A DNA stretch of 31,707 nt from Dehalococcoidia bacterium (GTDB lineage: Bacteria > Chloroflexota > Dehalococcoidia > Dehalococcoidales > CSSed11-197): assembly GCA_003552785.1 (NCBI GenBank), contig PUOQ01000108.1, forward strand, positions 1 to 31,707, given 5' to 3'. The notes below the pieces were generated by a model. The model saw only the letters and a list, made by a program, of their open reading frames with translations, was not told where the DNA came from and searched no databases. Shown in pieces: positions 1 to 6,499 of this stretch (its first letter is position 1; each line of letters opens with the position of its first letter). Both the position numbers and the translations under genes were made by a program.

Positions 1-216
1 AGGCACCAGGTGCTTGAATTCATCTACTGTTTCCGGCTCTGCGCCCTTCATTACTTTTCTGCCTAATTCACACTTTTTTAACAATTGAAGCTGCTCCAGC
101 AGAAGCCGTCTCTGCACCCGCATGAAATCTTCTATCCCCAAATCAATAAAGCCGCAACATCTTTGCCACAATTCTTCATTTTTTCCCTTTTTAAACAGGT
201 CTACATTTTTACTCAT
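1..216 (-). CDS. GH3-family acyl-adenylate-forming protein, N-terminal fragment
   Basis: This is the first 72 codons of a protein that continues beyond the left edge of the window. The start is ATG at 216, preceded by an excellent ribosome binding site (GGAGG, 9 nt before the ATG). The N-terminus begins MSKNVDLFKKGKNEELWQRC and continues with a helix-rich section ending in DEFKHLVP. This resembles the N-terminus of bacterial proteins annotated as GH3 auxin-responsive promoter family, recognised from memory of Dehalococcoidia proteins. GH3 proteins belong to the acyl-adenylate-forming superfamily and join acyl acids to amines; the substrate of the bacterial members is unknown. The catalytic region lies outside the window, so activity cannot be judged. 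Oddly, the reading frame upstream is open all the way back to 858, so the protein could also be made as the C-terminal half of a fusion with the membrane methyltransferase-like protein. Confidence 0.6.
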   Translation of the reverse strand, partial: MSKNVDLFKKGKNEELWQRCCGFIDLGIEDFMRVQRRLLLEQLQLLKKCELGRKVMKGAEPETVDEFKHLVP

Positions 217-858
217 GGTGTTATTCCTCCCATATGGTTTATTATTTTCTTGTCTAAGCGACACAAGTTTTTTACAAAAACCTTCTTTAATTAGCATTGC
301 AGGTACGAGCATTGGCACCCGACTCTGATAATGCTTATACTCTGAAAACATACGCGGAAAGACAACCCTGTCCTGAAACACTATCAAAGCTATATCGGTT
401 ATTAACCAGATGATTGCTGCCGCTATCATAAGCGTTGAGGGAAAAATCAAAACCAGTGCCAATACCAGGCCCGCAAACGGATAAAGCCCGGGATGACGGA
501 CCAAACCGTACAGGCCACTGGTTACCAGTTGATCTTTTATTCCAGCTTGAATATATGTATCCGAAAATGGGAGATTTACAAAAAGCGTATATACAATTGA
601 TGCAATTGATGTGATTAACAATACAAGTCCGGGTACAATAACCCAGTCCGGCCATGAATAAGGAGTGGCTGTTATTGCAATACTGCCCGTAGCAAATATT
701 AGCAATAATACACCGATAATCCAGGTAACGGGTTTTATAAACCTGATTCTTTTTAATGCAACCAGATCAAACAGGTGAATTACAACAAAGCCAGCAATGC
801 CTGTGAATACAAAAAGCAAATTTAAACTCCCCTTATCCAAATATGACATATGAAACAT
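217..858 (-). CDS. Isoprenylcysteine carboxyl methyltransferase-like integral membrane protein, in frame with GH3
   Basis: This is an integral membrane protein with about five hydrophobic segments. The frame from ATG 858 (or ATG 849) begins MFHMSYLDKG. Near residue 125 it carries TSGLYGLVRHPGLYPF, the signature of the ICMT/phospholipid methyltransferase family (G-x-Y-x-x-x-R-H-P). It ends with the family's usual C-terminal pattern, FSEYKHYQSRVPMLVP, near residue 193. The family methylates isoprenylcysteines or lipids using SAM; the substrate here is unknown. The domain is complete, but no stop codon follows it. About 20 linker residues lead directly in frame into the GH3 start at 216, giving at least 286 open codons up to the window edge. 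No clear Shine-Dalgarno precedes ATG 858. Either this is a real fusion, or two proteins are made with an internal start at 216. The end at 217 is a convention. Confidence 0.6.
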
Positions 859-880
859 GACAAGGGAAGGTTTTATATAC

Positions 881-895
881 TAGAACAATGTTCTA
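881..895. promoter_or_regulatory. Perfect 15-bp palindrome, candidate operator
   Basis: TAGAACAATGTTCTA reads identically in its 6-bp arms around a 3-nt centre. It lies 23 nt upstream of the ATG at 858 and directly next to an AT-rich TATATA that could be the -10 of that gene, so it is placed like a repressor operator. The half-sites resemble LexA boxes of Gram-positive bacteria (GAAC-N4-GTTC), but the spacing here is 3, so LexA is not claimed. Confidence 0.4.
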
Positions 896-902
896 CCGGG
901 TT

Positions 903-937
903 ATATAAAAATAAACCCCCTCGCACCTGCGAAGGGG
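903..937 (-). terminator. Rho-independent terminator of the winged-helix/coiled-coil gene pair
   Basis: On the minus strand a 9-bp stem, CCCCTTCGC with GCGAGGGGG (one G-U pair), closes a 4-nt AGGT loop and is followed by TTTATTTTTAT. It sits 25 nt after the stop codon of the coiled-coil gene at 962, as expected for the end of that transcript. Confidence 0.85.
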
Positions 938-961
938 TCTGCAGCGATTATCAAAGTTTAA

Positions 962-1384
962 TTACTGCTTTTTCCACTTGATTTTTACCTGGTTTTCTTC
1001 ATCACCCTCTTCTGCTTTTTCAAGTGAGGAAGAAAGCTCCTGAAGATCACCGCTTAATGAATGTTTACCCAGTTCCAGGCCATAACCTACGAAGAAGTCC
1101 AGAAAACTTTTCAGTAATTTACGTGTATCTTCCTGAAAAGCCTGAACCTCCTCCCTGGTGGCAGCTTGCTTTTCAATGACCTCAAGTTTAGCATTTAGCT
1201 CTTGCAATAATTTTTTAAGGCTTTCAACTTCATGCTTATCAACCGCTCCGGTGCCTTTACCCTGCTCTCTAAAATGGCTTTCAATCAGAAATTCAATAAA
1301 TTCTCCCTGCGAAAGGTCACCACGGTTTTCATTAATTTTCCTGACAACTTCTTCGGAAAGAATAAGCATTCGTTTATCGCTCAT
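962..1384 (-). CDS. Hypothetical protein with an RHH-like N-terminus and a coiled coil
   Basis: This is a 140-residue soluble protein of unknown function. The first 40 residues (LILSEEVVRKINENRGDLSQ, then GEFIEFLIESHF) have the strand-helix-helix rhythm of ribbon-helix-helix DNA-binding proteins. Residues about 48-85 are a charged heptad-like coiled coil (ESLKKLLQELNAKLEVIEKQ). The tail is acidic and then basic (KIKWKKQ). The start is ATG with AAGGAG 6 nt upstream. It lies 12 nt after the winged-helix gene and shares its terminator, so the two are very likely co-transcribed. It may be a partner or co-regulator of that winged-helix protein; that is inference from position. The RHH assignment rests on pattern only. 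Confidence 0.65.
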   Translation of the reverse strand: MSDKRMLILSEEVVRKINENRGDLSQGEFIEFLIESHFREQGKGTGAVDKHEVESLKKLLQELNAKLEVIEKQAATREEVQAFQEDTRKLLKSFLDFFVGYGLELGKHSLSGDLQELSSSLEKAEEGDEENQVKIKWKKQ

Positions 1385-1396
1385 AATAACTCCTTC

Positions 1397-1675
1397 TTAA
1401 GGCGCTCCGGCATCCTTGATTTCTAATGCTTCCAGGACATTATCTATGTCTCTTAAAACTTTTAACCCTTTTTTGGTAACTCTGTATGTAACCGAAGGGT
1501 TACCCAATGCTACCTTATCAATCAAGCCTCTTTCAAGCAGGAAATTAAGGTATTTTTGGAGCTGGAAGTAGCTCATGTTGACACTGTACATGATCTCTGT
1601 CTTGCCGGCTTCACCCATACGAAGCATATCGGCAATGATTTCAAGGCTTGAACGTCGCTTATCAAGTTTATCCAT
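1397..1675 (-). CDS. Winged-helix DNA-binding protein, archaeal-type (HTH_45-like)
   Basis: This 92-residue protein is essentially one winged-helix domain. Helix 1 (SSLEIIADMLRM) is followed by GKTEIMYSVNMSYFQLQKYL, which carries the recognition helix. After that come LNFLLERGLI and a wing (YRVTKKGLKVLRDID). This arrangement is typical of the small stand-alone winged-helix regulators common in archaea and Dehalococcoidia (HTH_45/ArnR1-like). It has no ligand domain. It is the first gene of a two-gene unit with the coiled-coil protein downstream. Its leader holds two AGTACT palindromes 22 bp apart, a plausible autoregulatory site. Its targets cannot be told from sequence. Confidence 0.75.
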   Translation of the reverse strand: MDKLDKRRSSLEIIADMLRMGEAGKTEIMYSVNMSYFQLQKYLNFLLERGLIDKVALGNPSVTYRVTKKGLKVLRDIDNVLEALEIKDAGAP

Positions 1676-1682
1676 AAACTAC

Positions 1683-1716
1683 AGTACTGCTTTTTATTAA
1701 CTAAAGTACTATTATA
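1683..1716 (-). promoter_or_regulatory. -10 element plus paired AGTACT sites upstream of the winged-helix gene
   Basis: A TATAAT lies on the minus strand at 1716-1711. Two copies of the self-palindromic hexamer AGTACT lie at 1683-1688 and 1705-1710. They are 22 bp apart, about two helical turns, between the -10 element and the start codon at 1675. The -35 is poor (TAGCAA at 17-bp spacing). Two symmetric sites on one face of the helix, just downstream of a -10, suggest negative autoregulation. Confidence 0.35.
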
Positions 1717-1792
1717 CCTTGCCTGTCAATATATTGCTATGTAAAATGCACATATGGTACAGGCAATGGATAAATCTAGCCCTAGATTTGAA

Positions 1793-1826
1793 GCGTAAAA
1801 GAGCCCCGTTTCAAAAAAGGCGGGGC
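1793..1826 (-). terminator. Probable terminator of the universal stress protein gene
   Basis: On the minus strand GCCCCG pairs with CGGGGC (6 bp, 12-nt T-rich loop) and is followed by TCTTTTACG. It begins 3 nt after the stop codon at 1829. The stem is short and the T-run imperfect, so confidence is moderate. Confidence 0.55.
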
Positions 1827-1828
1827 AG

Positions 1829-2719
1829 TTATTTCGATCTCACCAGAAATACCGGTGTAGTAACCCCTTTAATTACTTTCTCGGCTACACTCCCAAAAGC
1901 CCAGCGACTGAAACCACTACGTGCATGTGTAGCCATAACGATAAGACTAAAATTGGAACGTTTAATATGATCAATAATTTCTACTGCCGGGTCGCCCATC
2001 AAGGCCTCATACCTGACCTGAATGCCGCTTTCCATCAACCGATCAGCTACTTCTTTTAGATATTTTCCAGTATTTCGCCTGCATTTTTCCTTTTCACTGG
2101 CAACATATTCATCCCAGCTCAATGGCATGCTGGCAGGGTAATCTGAGGTTATTTCCGGGTTTTGACAAACACTGATAAGCTCTACTTCCGTTAATTCTGC
2201 ACCGAATTGCCGGGATAACATTTCTACATGTGGAATCGAAGCTTCAGCCCTCTTTGTGCCATCAAGAAGCAAGGCTAAACGACCTTCAGGAGAAGTGTCT
2301 TTTACTCTCTTTTCAGAAATTCCAGACCTTATTAACCAGACGGGTAGCTTTGATTCCCTTAAAAGCGAGTCTGCAACACTGCCGATCACGATGCGCGAAA
2401 AACCACTGCGTCCATGTGTAGCCATAAGAACAAAATCTGCATTATGTTTTTTGGCGTGCTTTTTTATTTCATCAACTGGACTCCCAATTGCCACCTGACC
2501 CCAGGCTTTTACAGGCTTATTCTGAGCTCCAGAAATAATTTTTTCAGCAGCCCTTTCTACATAAGCCTGATGCATGGGCAACATAGCCTTTTCTTCGGGA
2601 GAAAGAACGTTAAACATTATGGCTTCAACGCCCATTACTGAAGCCAGTTTTTTTGCATAATCCACAAGTACCTCAGCCAGATTAGAGCCGTCCAGCGGTA
2701 CCAGCATTCTTTTATACAA
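1829..2719 (-). CDS. Tandem universal stress protein (two UspA domains)
   Basis: This is a cytoplasmic nucleotide-binding stress protein of 296 residues with two Usp domains. Domain 1 starts MYKRMLVPLDGSNLAEVLVD and ends with ATHGRSGFSRIVIGS and PVWLIR. Domain 2 covers about residues 145-296 and ends with ATHARSGFSRWAFGS and PVFLVR. Both carry the ATP-binding loop pattern G-x-x-G...GS of the ATP-binding Usp class, although the first G of the loop is A in the second copy (THARSG). The start is taken as TTG at 2719: GGAGG lies 7 nt upstream and the protein then opens with the canonical YKRMLVPLDGS. A longer in-frame ATG at 2797 adds 26 unrelated residues and would run through the promoter region. 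It is transcribed divergently from moaB. The physiological trigger is unknown. Confidence 0.88.
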   Translation of the reverse strand: MYKRMLVPLDGSNLAEVLVDYAKKLASVMGVEAIMFNVLSPEEKAMLPMHQAYVERAAEKIISGAQNKPVKAWGQVAIGSPVDEIKKHAKKHNADFVLMATHGRSGFSRIVIGSVADSLLRESKLPVWLIRSGISEKRVKDTSPEGRLALLLDGTKRAEASIPHVEMLSRQFGAELTEVELISVCQNPEITSDYPASMPLSWDEYVASEKEKCRRNTGKYLKEVADRLMESGIQVRYEALMGDPAVEIIDHIKRSNFSLIVMATHARSGFSRWAFGSVAEKVIKGVTTPVFLVRSK

Positions 2720-2746
2720 AGCCGTACCTCCTTGTTTCCTAATTAT

Positions 2747-2774
2747 AATATACTTTAAAAAAGATAAAATGCAA
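2747..2774 (-). promoter_or_regulatory. Candidate promoter of the universal stress protein gene
   Basis: On the minus strand TTGCAT (2774-2769) and TATATT (2752-2747) are separated by 16 bp, about 30 bp upstream of the chosen TTG start. A second AT-rich hexamer, TATAAT, overlaps just downstream. The -35 match is partial. Confidence 0.45.
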
Positions 2775-2790
2775 GGCCTATCTACCAAAC

Positions 2791-2819
2791 TTGGCACCCG
2801 AATAACGGTAAGTTATAAT
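2791..2819 (+). promoter_or_regulatory. Strong sigma70-type promoter of moaB-moeA
   Basis: TTGGCA at 2791-2796 and a perfect TATAAT at 2814-2819 are separated by 17 bp. The predicted transcription start, near 2826, leaves a very short leader that begins at the ribosome binding site of moaB (ATG 2838). Confidence 0.75.
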
Positions 2820-2837
2820 TACGCGGAGAGGTGGTCT

Positions 2838-3341
2838 ATGGGTTATCACGAGCACAAAAATTTATCGCCAGTAAACATTAAAGCCGGTATACTTATAATA
2901 TCAGACACCAGAAGCATGTCAAGTGATGAGTCCGGCAAGCTCATATGCCGGCTCCTGGAAGAAAACGGCCACCAATTAGCCGGATTCAATCTGATTAAAA
3001 ACGAAGGGGAAAGCATTATTAATGCAATAAATGCTTTTACAAGTGACCCACAATTACAGGCTGTAATTGCCAGCGGCGGCACGGGATTGAGTAAACGTGA
3101 TATTACCATTGAAACTGTGTCTCCTCTTTTTGAAAAAAAGATGGAAGGCTTTGGAGAATTGTTCCGATCTTTAAGCTATCAGGAAATAGGCACCGGTTGT
3201 ATTATGAGCCGGGCGCAGGCCGGAGTTTATTGTGGAAAAATTGTTATATGCCTGCCTGGCTCACTTAAAGCAGTTAAACTTGCTATGGAAAAAATAATCT
3301 TGCCCGAGCTGGGTCACATGGTCCGGGAAGCAACACGTTGA
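2838..3341 (+). CDS. moaB: MoaB/MogA-type molybdopterin biosynthesis protein
   Basis: This protein acts in molybdenum cofactor synthesis. Family members adenylylate molybdopterin ahead of metal insertion by MoeA; some MoaB proteins are poorly active. It has 167 residues and is a single MoCF-binding domain. Visible motifs are AGILIISDTRS (first strand), VIASGGTGLSKRDIT (the GGTG substrate loop, with the Asp three residues after the Lys) and IVICLPGSLKAVKLA (the PGS motif). The start is ATG 2838 with GAGAGGTGG just upstream. An in-frame ATG at 2769 lies upstream of the promoter and is unlikely. Its stop overlaps the moeA start (TTGA), so the two are translationally coupled. Confidence 0.87.
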   Translation: MGYHEHKNLSPVNIKAGILIISDTRSMSSDESGKLICRLLEENGHQLAGFNLIKNEGESIINAINAFTSDPQLQAVIASGGTGLSKRDITIETVSPLFEKKMEGFGELFRSLSYQEIGTGCIMSRAQAGVYCGKIVICLPGSLKAVKLAMEKIILPELGHMVREATR

Positions 3342-4537
3342 AATGGCTGGAAGGTCTCACTCCATTTGAATCAGCCTGTAATTTGGTCCTGGACAATATA
3401 AAGGCTGTTGACAAAACAGAATCTGTTCCCCTGCTGGAAAGCTCCGAAAGGATTCTGGCGGAAAACCTCTTTGCCCTTATAAACGTTCCGCCGTTCGACC
3501 GGGCAGCAATGGATGGTTACGCATTGAAATCAGATGATACTCTGAAAGCATCTGCAAATAACCCGGTCAAATTAAAACTGGCTGGCTCAGTATTTGCCGG
3601 CGCCACACAAAACCCCAACATAAAACCGGGCGAGTGCGTCTATATCGCAACAGGTGCAAAGGTTCCATCAAGCGCAGATGCTGTTTTGAGAGTGGAAGAC
3701 AGCCTGCCGGAACTTGAATCAGTGTCGGTTCTAAAACCCGTTTCCAGCAAAGAAAATATCGCGCTTGCTGGTGAAGATATCCGTAAAGAAGAGCTGTTTC
3801 TTAATAAATACACCAGGTTGGCCCCAGCTCAAATGGGAGCCCTGTCTTCACAAGGCCTGGATCATGTAAAAGTTTTTAAAAAACCCAGAATTGCGGTAAT
3901 GACTACCGGGGACGAGCTGGCCCAGCCAGGCTGTTCTTTGAGGTACGGTCAAATATACGACGTTAATTCCACTACGCTGATGGCATTGATTAAACAAAAT
4001 ATGGGTTCTCCATATTTATACGCCGCAACCAGCGATTCAATATTATGCCTTGAAGCCTGCCTTGCAAAAGCTCTCGAGGCTGACATGGTTGTAATCTCTG
4101 GAGGTTCTTCTGTTGGTGAAAGAGATTACATGTTTGAACTATTATCAAAAATGGGTGATGTTTTATTTTATGGATTGAATATCAAGCCAGGTAAACCCAC
4201 CCTTTTTGCCCGCATCCAGAATAAACCGGTACTGGCTCTGCCGGGTTACCCTACCTCCTGCATTATTGTTGCTTACCTCCTGCTAAAACCCGCTCTTAGA
4301 AAAATGTCTCGCCTGCCTGGGACAGGGCACAATAAAGTGAAAGCAAAAGCTGGTGATAACATTCCTTCCAACCACCGGAAACAATTCATACCTGTAAAGC
4401 TGGTTAACGATCAGGCCATACCAGTAGGTAAGGAGTCCGGCGCAATAACCGCTACAGCACACGCCGATGGCTATATAACCCTTAATGAGAATTCTGCTGC
4501 AAGACAGAACGATACGGTTGAAGTTACTCTTTTTTAG
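3338..4537 (+). CDS. moeA: Molybdopterin molybdenumtransferase MoeA
   Basis: MoeA inserts molybdate into adenylylated molybdopterin to give active Moco. At 399 residues it is full length for the family. The N-terminal domain carries the hallmark VPPFDRAAMDGYAL near residue 50 and YIATGAKVPSSADAVLRVED. The central MoCF-binding domain runs from RIAVMTTGDEL through VISGGSSVGERDYM to IKPGKPTLFA and LALPGYPTS. A beta-barrel C-terminal domain follows (from about residue 325). The start is TTG at 3338, inside the moaB stop region (4-nt overlap) with GGGAAG upstream. Its last 4 nt overlap the end of the oppositely oriented MOSC gene. No separate promoter is visible, so it depends on the moaB promoter. 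Confidence 0.92.
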   Translation: MKWLEGLTPFESACNLVLDNIKAVDKTESVPLLESSERILAENLFALINVPPFDRAAMDGYALKSDDTLKASANNPVKLKLAGSVFAGATQNPNIKPGECVYIATGAKVPSSADAVLRVEDSLPELESVSVLKPVSSKENIALAGEDIRKEELFLNKYTRLAPAQMGALSSQGLDHVKVFKKPRIAVMTTGDELAQPGCSLRYGQIYDVNSTTLMALIKQNMGSPYLYAATSDSILCLEACLAKALEADMVVISGGSSVGERDYMFELLSKMGDVLFYGLNIKPGKPTLFARIQNKPVLALPGYPTSCIIVAYLLLKPALRKMSRLPGTGHNKVKAKAGDNIPSNHRKQFIPVKLVNDQAIPVGKESGAITATAHADGYITLNENSAARQNDTVEVTLF

Positions 4538-4968
4538 AGCCTCTTCACTCCATCACCGGAACAAACCAAACCGCCCTTGACCACCTTTGCAAAAACGCCC
4601 TGAGATGGCATTATACAGGTACCAACCTGCTTAAAAATGGCACAGCGATCATGGCATTCTTTGCCAATTTGAGTAATTTCAAGAACAACCTGGTTGCCTA
4701 TACCGAGCTTTGAACCAATGGGCAACTCAAAAACATCCATGCCTTTAACAGTTATATTTTCAGCAAAGTCCCCGGGTTTTATTTTTAAACCCAGTGCTTT
4801 CATTTTTTCGATACTTGAGATAGACAGTAAGCTGACCTGCCGGTTACTTTCTCCGGTAGCATGCCCATCGCCCTGAATCCCAAAATCGGCCACCAGGTTT
4901 GCCGACCCTACATTGCTCTTTTTTTCACCTTTATTTTGGCTGGTACATACTGCAACAACTTCTGCCAT
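4534..4968 (-). CDS. MOSC-domain protein
   Basis: This is a 144-residue stand-alone MOSC domain, the fold found at the C-terminus of eukaryotic Moco sulfurase and in YiiM/YuaD proteins, which bind or deliver molybdopterin and sulfur. Visible features are DFGIQGDGHATGESNRQVSL, with the conserved G-D-x-H and RQVSL; KPGDFAENITVKGMD; GSKLGIG; and the cysteine motif KECHDRCAIF. That cysteine pair is the likely functional thiol site. It follows moaC on the minus strand with a 2-nt gap. Its ribosome binding site (AGAAGG) lies inside the end of moaC, so moaA-moaC-MOSC form one unit. Position supports a role in final Moco maturation or handling; the exact reaction is unknown. Confidence 0.82.
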   Translation of the reverse strand: MAEVVAVCTSQNKGEKKSNVGSANLVADFGIQGDGHATGESNRQVSLLSISSIEKMKALGLKIKPGDFAENITVKGMDVFELPIGSKLGIGNQVVLEITQIGKECHDRCAIFKQVGTCIMPSQGVFAKVVKGGLVCSGDGVKRL

Positions 4969-4970
4969 GA

Positions 4971-5453
4971 TTATTTTCCTTCTCCCCTGACAAAGGCGCC
5001 GCTTTTACCGCCTGATTTACTTTCAAGGCAAACATCCTGAATAATAATGCCTCTGTCAACAGCCTTGCACATATCGTAGATAGTAAGTGATGAAACTGTT
5101 GCCGCGGTCATAGCTTCCATTTCCACCCCGGTCCTTCCGGTGCAAATCACACGGGCTGTGATAAATATTGAATCATCACCCAAAAATTCAAAATCGACAC
5201 TCACCTGGTCCAGAAGAAGGTTATGACAAAGAGGAATCAATTCAGGGGTCCGCTTGGCGGCCATTATTCCGGCCAACCGGGCTGCAGAAAGCACGTCCCC
5301 TTTTTTTAGCTGCTGCTTCTTTACAAGTGCCAGTGTTTCCGGTAGCATTTTTACCCTGGCAGTGGCAACTGCCTCCCGAACAGTTTCTTCTTTAGGTGAA
5401 ACGTCTACCATATGGGCTTCGCCCCTGGCGTTCAAATGGGTCAACTCACTCAT
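4971..5453 (-). CDS. moaC: Cyclic pyranopterin monophosphate synthase MoaC
   Basis: With MoaA, MoaC turns GTP into cyclic pyranopterin monophosphate, the first Moco intermediate. At 160 residues it matches the family length. Signatures in order are HLNARGEAHMVDVSPKEET, KRTPELIPLCHNLLL, TGRTGVEMEAMTAA, LTIYDMCKAVDRG and the Lys-rich end SKSGGKSG. The catalytic Lys and Asp of the family correspond to TIYDMCKAVDR. The gene starts 3 nt after the moaA stop and runs straight into the MOSC gene. No oddities. Confidence 0.94.
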   Translation of the reverse strand: MSELTHLNARGEAHMVDVSPKEETVREAVATARVKMLPETLALVKKQQLKKGDVLSAARLAGIMAAKRTPELIPLCHNLLLDQVSVDFEFLGDDSIFITARVICTGRTGVEMEAMTAATVSSLTIYDMCKAVDRGIIIQDVCLESKSGGKSGAFVRGEGK

Positions 5454-5456
5454 TAT

Positions 5457-6455
5457 CTAACCCCCGATCTGCCACATCTGCCGGCCTGATGGTAATACTT
5501 TCTCACTCAAGCGGTGTTTTTCATATTTTAATGCTGCAGCACTTGAAATTAAATTCTTAAGCTCGTCATCAGAAATGCCGCTTCTAAGCGGTGTCTTTAT
5601 ATCTACCTCGCCATCTTCAAGCAAACATGGCCTCAATCCACCATCAGCAGTCAACCTCATACGGTTGCACTCCTGACAAAAACAATCGGTAACCGCTCCT
5701 ATAAAACCAATTGTCCCCTCTGCACCTGCCAGGCGATAATATTTTGCCGGACCATTTCCTGCAGAAGGCAAAACAGCCTCCAGGTTTCCAATTTTTTCTG
5801 AAATTAGAGCTTTGATATATTTATCTGAAACCGTCTGATTTTCAGAAAATACTTTATTTTTTTCACCTTCACAAGCAAACGGCATGTATTCGATAAACCT
5901 TACATGCCAACCATCGTTTAATGTTTTATATGCAAAATCTAGTATTTCATTATCATTTACACCGCCAAGGACCACGGTGTTAATCTTCACCGGGTTAAGC
6001 CCGGCATTCCGTGCAGCTTCAATGCCACTCAGTGCATGACTCAAATTACCAACCCCGGTCATGTGTTTAAATTTATCTTCATCTAAACTATCAAGGCTTA
6101 TATTCACCCGGTCTAGACCGGCACTTTTCAAGGCTTTGGCATGTTTTTCCAGGGTTATGGCATTGGTGGTCATGGATATATCTCTTATGCCTTCAATTTT
6201 TTTAAGCATTTCGACCAGGTTTACCAGATGAGGCCTCATCAATGGCTCACCCCCGGTGAGCCTGAGGCTGTCTATGCCAAGACCAGCCGACACCCGAATT
6301 ATTCGCTCGATTTCTTCATAACGCAAAATATCATCATGCGTTAAACGTGGAACCTGATTTGCGGTACAATAAATGCACCGCAAATTACAGTGGTCCGTCA
6401 CTGAAATGCGCATGTAACTTATGCGCCGATGATAATTATCAATCAGGCAGGTCAT
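5457..6455 (-). CDS. moaA: GTP 3',8-cyclase MoaA (radical SAM)
   Basis: MoaA performs the radical SAM rearrangement of GTP that starts Moco synthesis. At 332 residues it is full length. The N-terminal [4Fe-4S]-SAM motif is C23-x3-C27-x2-C30 (DHCNLRCIYC). SLRLTGGEPLMRP follows. The C-terminal substrate-binding cluster has C260-x2-C263-x13-C277 (CQECNRMRLTADGGLRPC). The protein ends in the Gly-Gly tail (WQIGG) required by the family. The start ATG 6455 has no Shine-Dalgarno sequence. A promoter-like sequence ends only 10 bp upstream, so the message is probably leaderless or nearly so. It heads the moaA-moaC-MOSC unit. Confidence 0.95.
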   Translation of the reverse strand: MTCLIDNYHRRISYMRISVTDHCNLRCIYCTANQVPRLTHDDILRYEEIERIIRVSAGLGIDSLRLTGGEPLMRPHLVNLVEMLKKIEGIRDISMTTNAITLEKHAKALKSAGLDRVNISLDSLDEDKFKHMTGVGNLSHALSGIEAARNAGLNPVKINTVVLGGVNDNEILDFAYKTLNDGWHVRFIEYMPFACEGEKNKVFSENQTVSDKYIKALISEKIGNLEAVLPSAGNGPAKYYRLAGAEGTIGFIGAVTDCFCQECNRMRLTADGGLRPCLLEDGEVDIKTPLRSGISDDELKNLISSAAALKYEKHRLSEKVLPSGRQMWQIGG

Positions 6456-6465
6456 TTACAGTACA

Positions 6466-6494
6466 ATTCTAACCTAAAACACTCAAGCAGGCAA
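6466..6494 (-). promoter_or_regulatory. Candidate promoter of moaA giving a near-leaderless message
   Basis: On the minus strand TTGCCT (6494-6489) and TAGAAT (6471-6466) are separated by exactly 17 bp. The predicted start of transcription falls about 3-5 nt before the moaA ATG. This explains why moaA lacks a ribosome binding site and makes it independent of the tubulin-like gene upstream. Confidence 0.6.
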
Positions 6495-6499
6495 GAATA

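Noticed and set aside
335..655. 106-codon minus-strand frame rich in Cys and Gly
   Set aside because: It is a shadow of the ICMT-like gene in another frame, whose frame has membrane helices and the family motif.
881..895. LexA (SOS) box
   Set aside because: The half-sites match GAAC/GTTC but the spacer is 3, not 4, and the gene downstream is not a repair gene.
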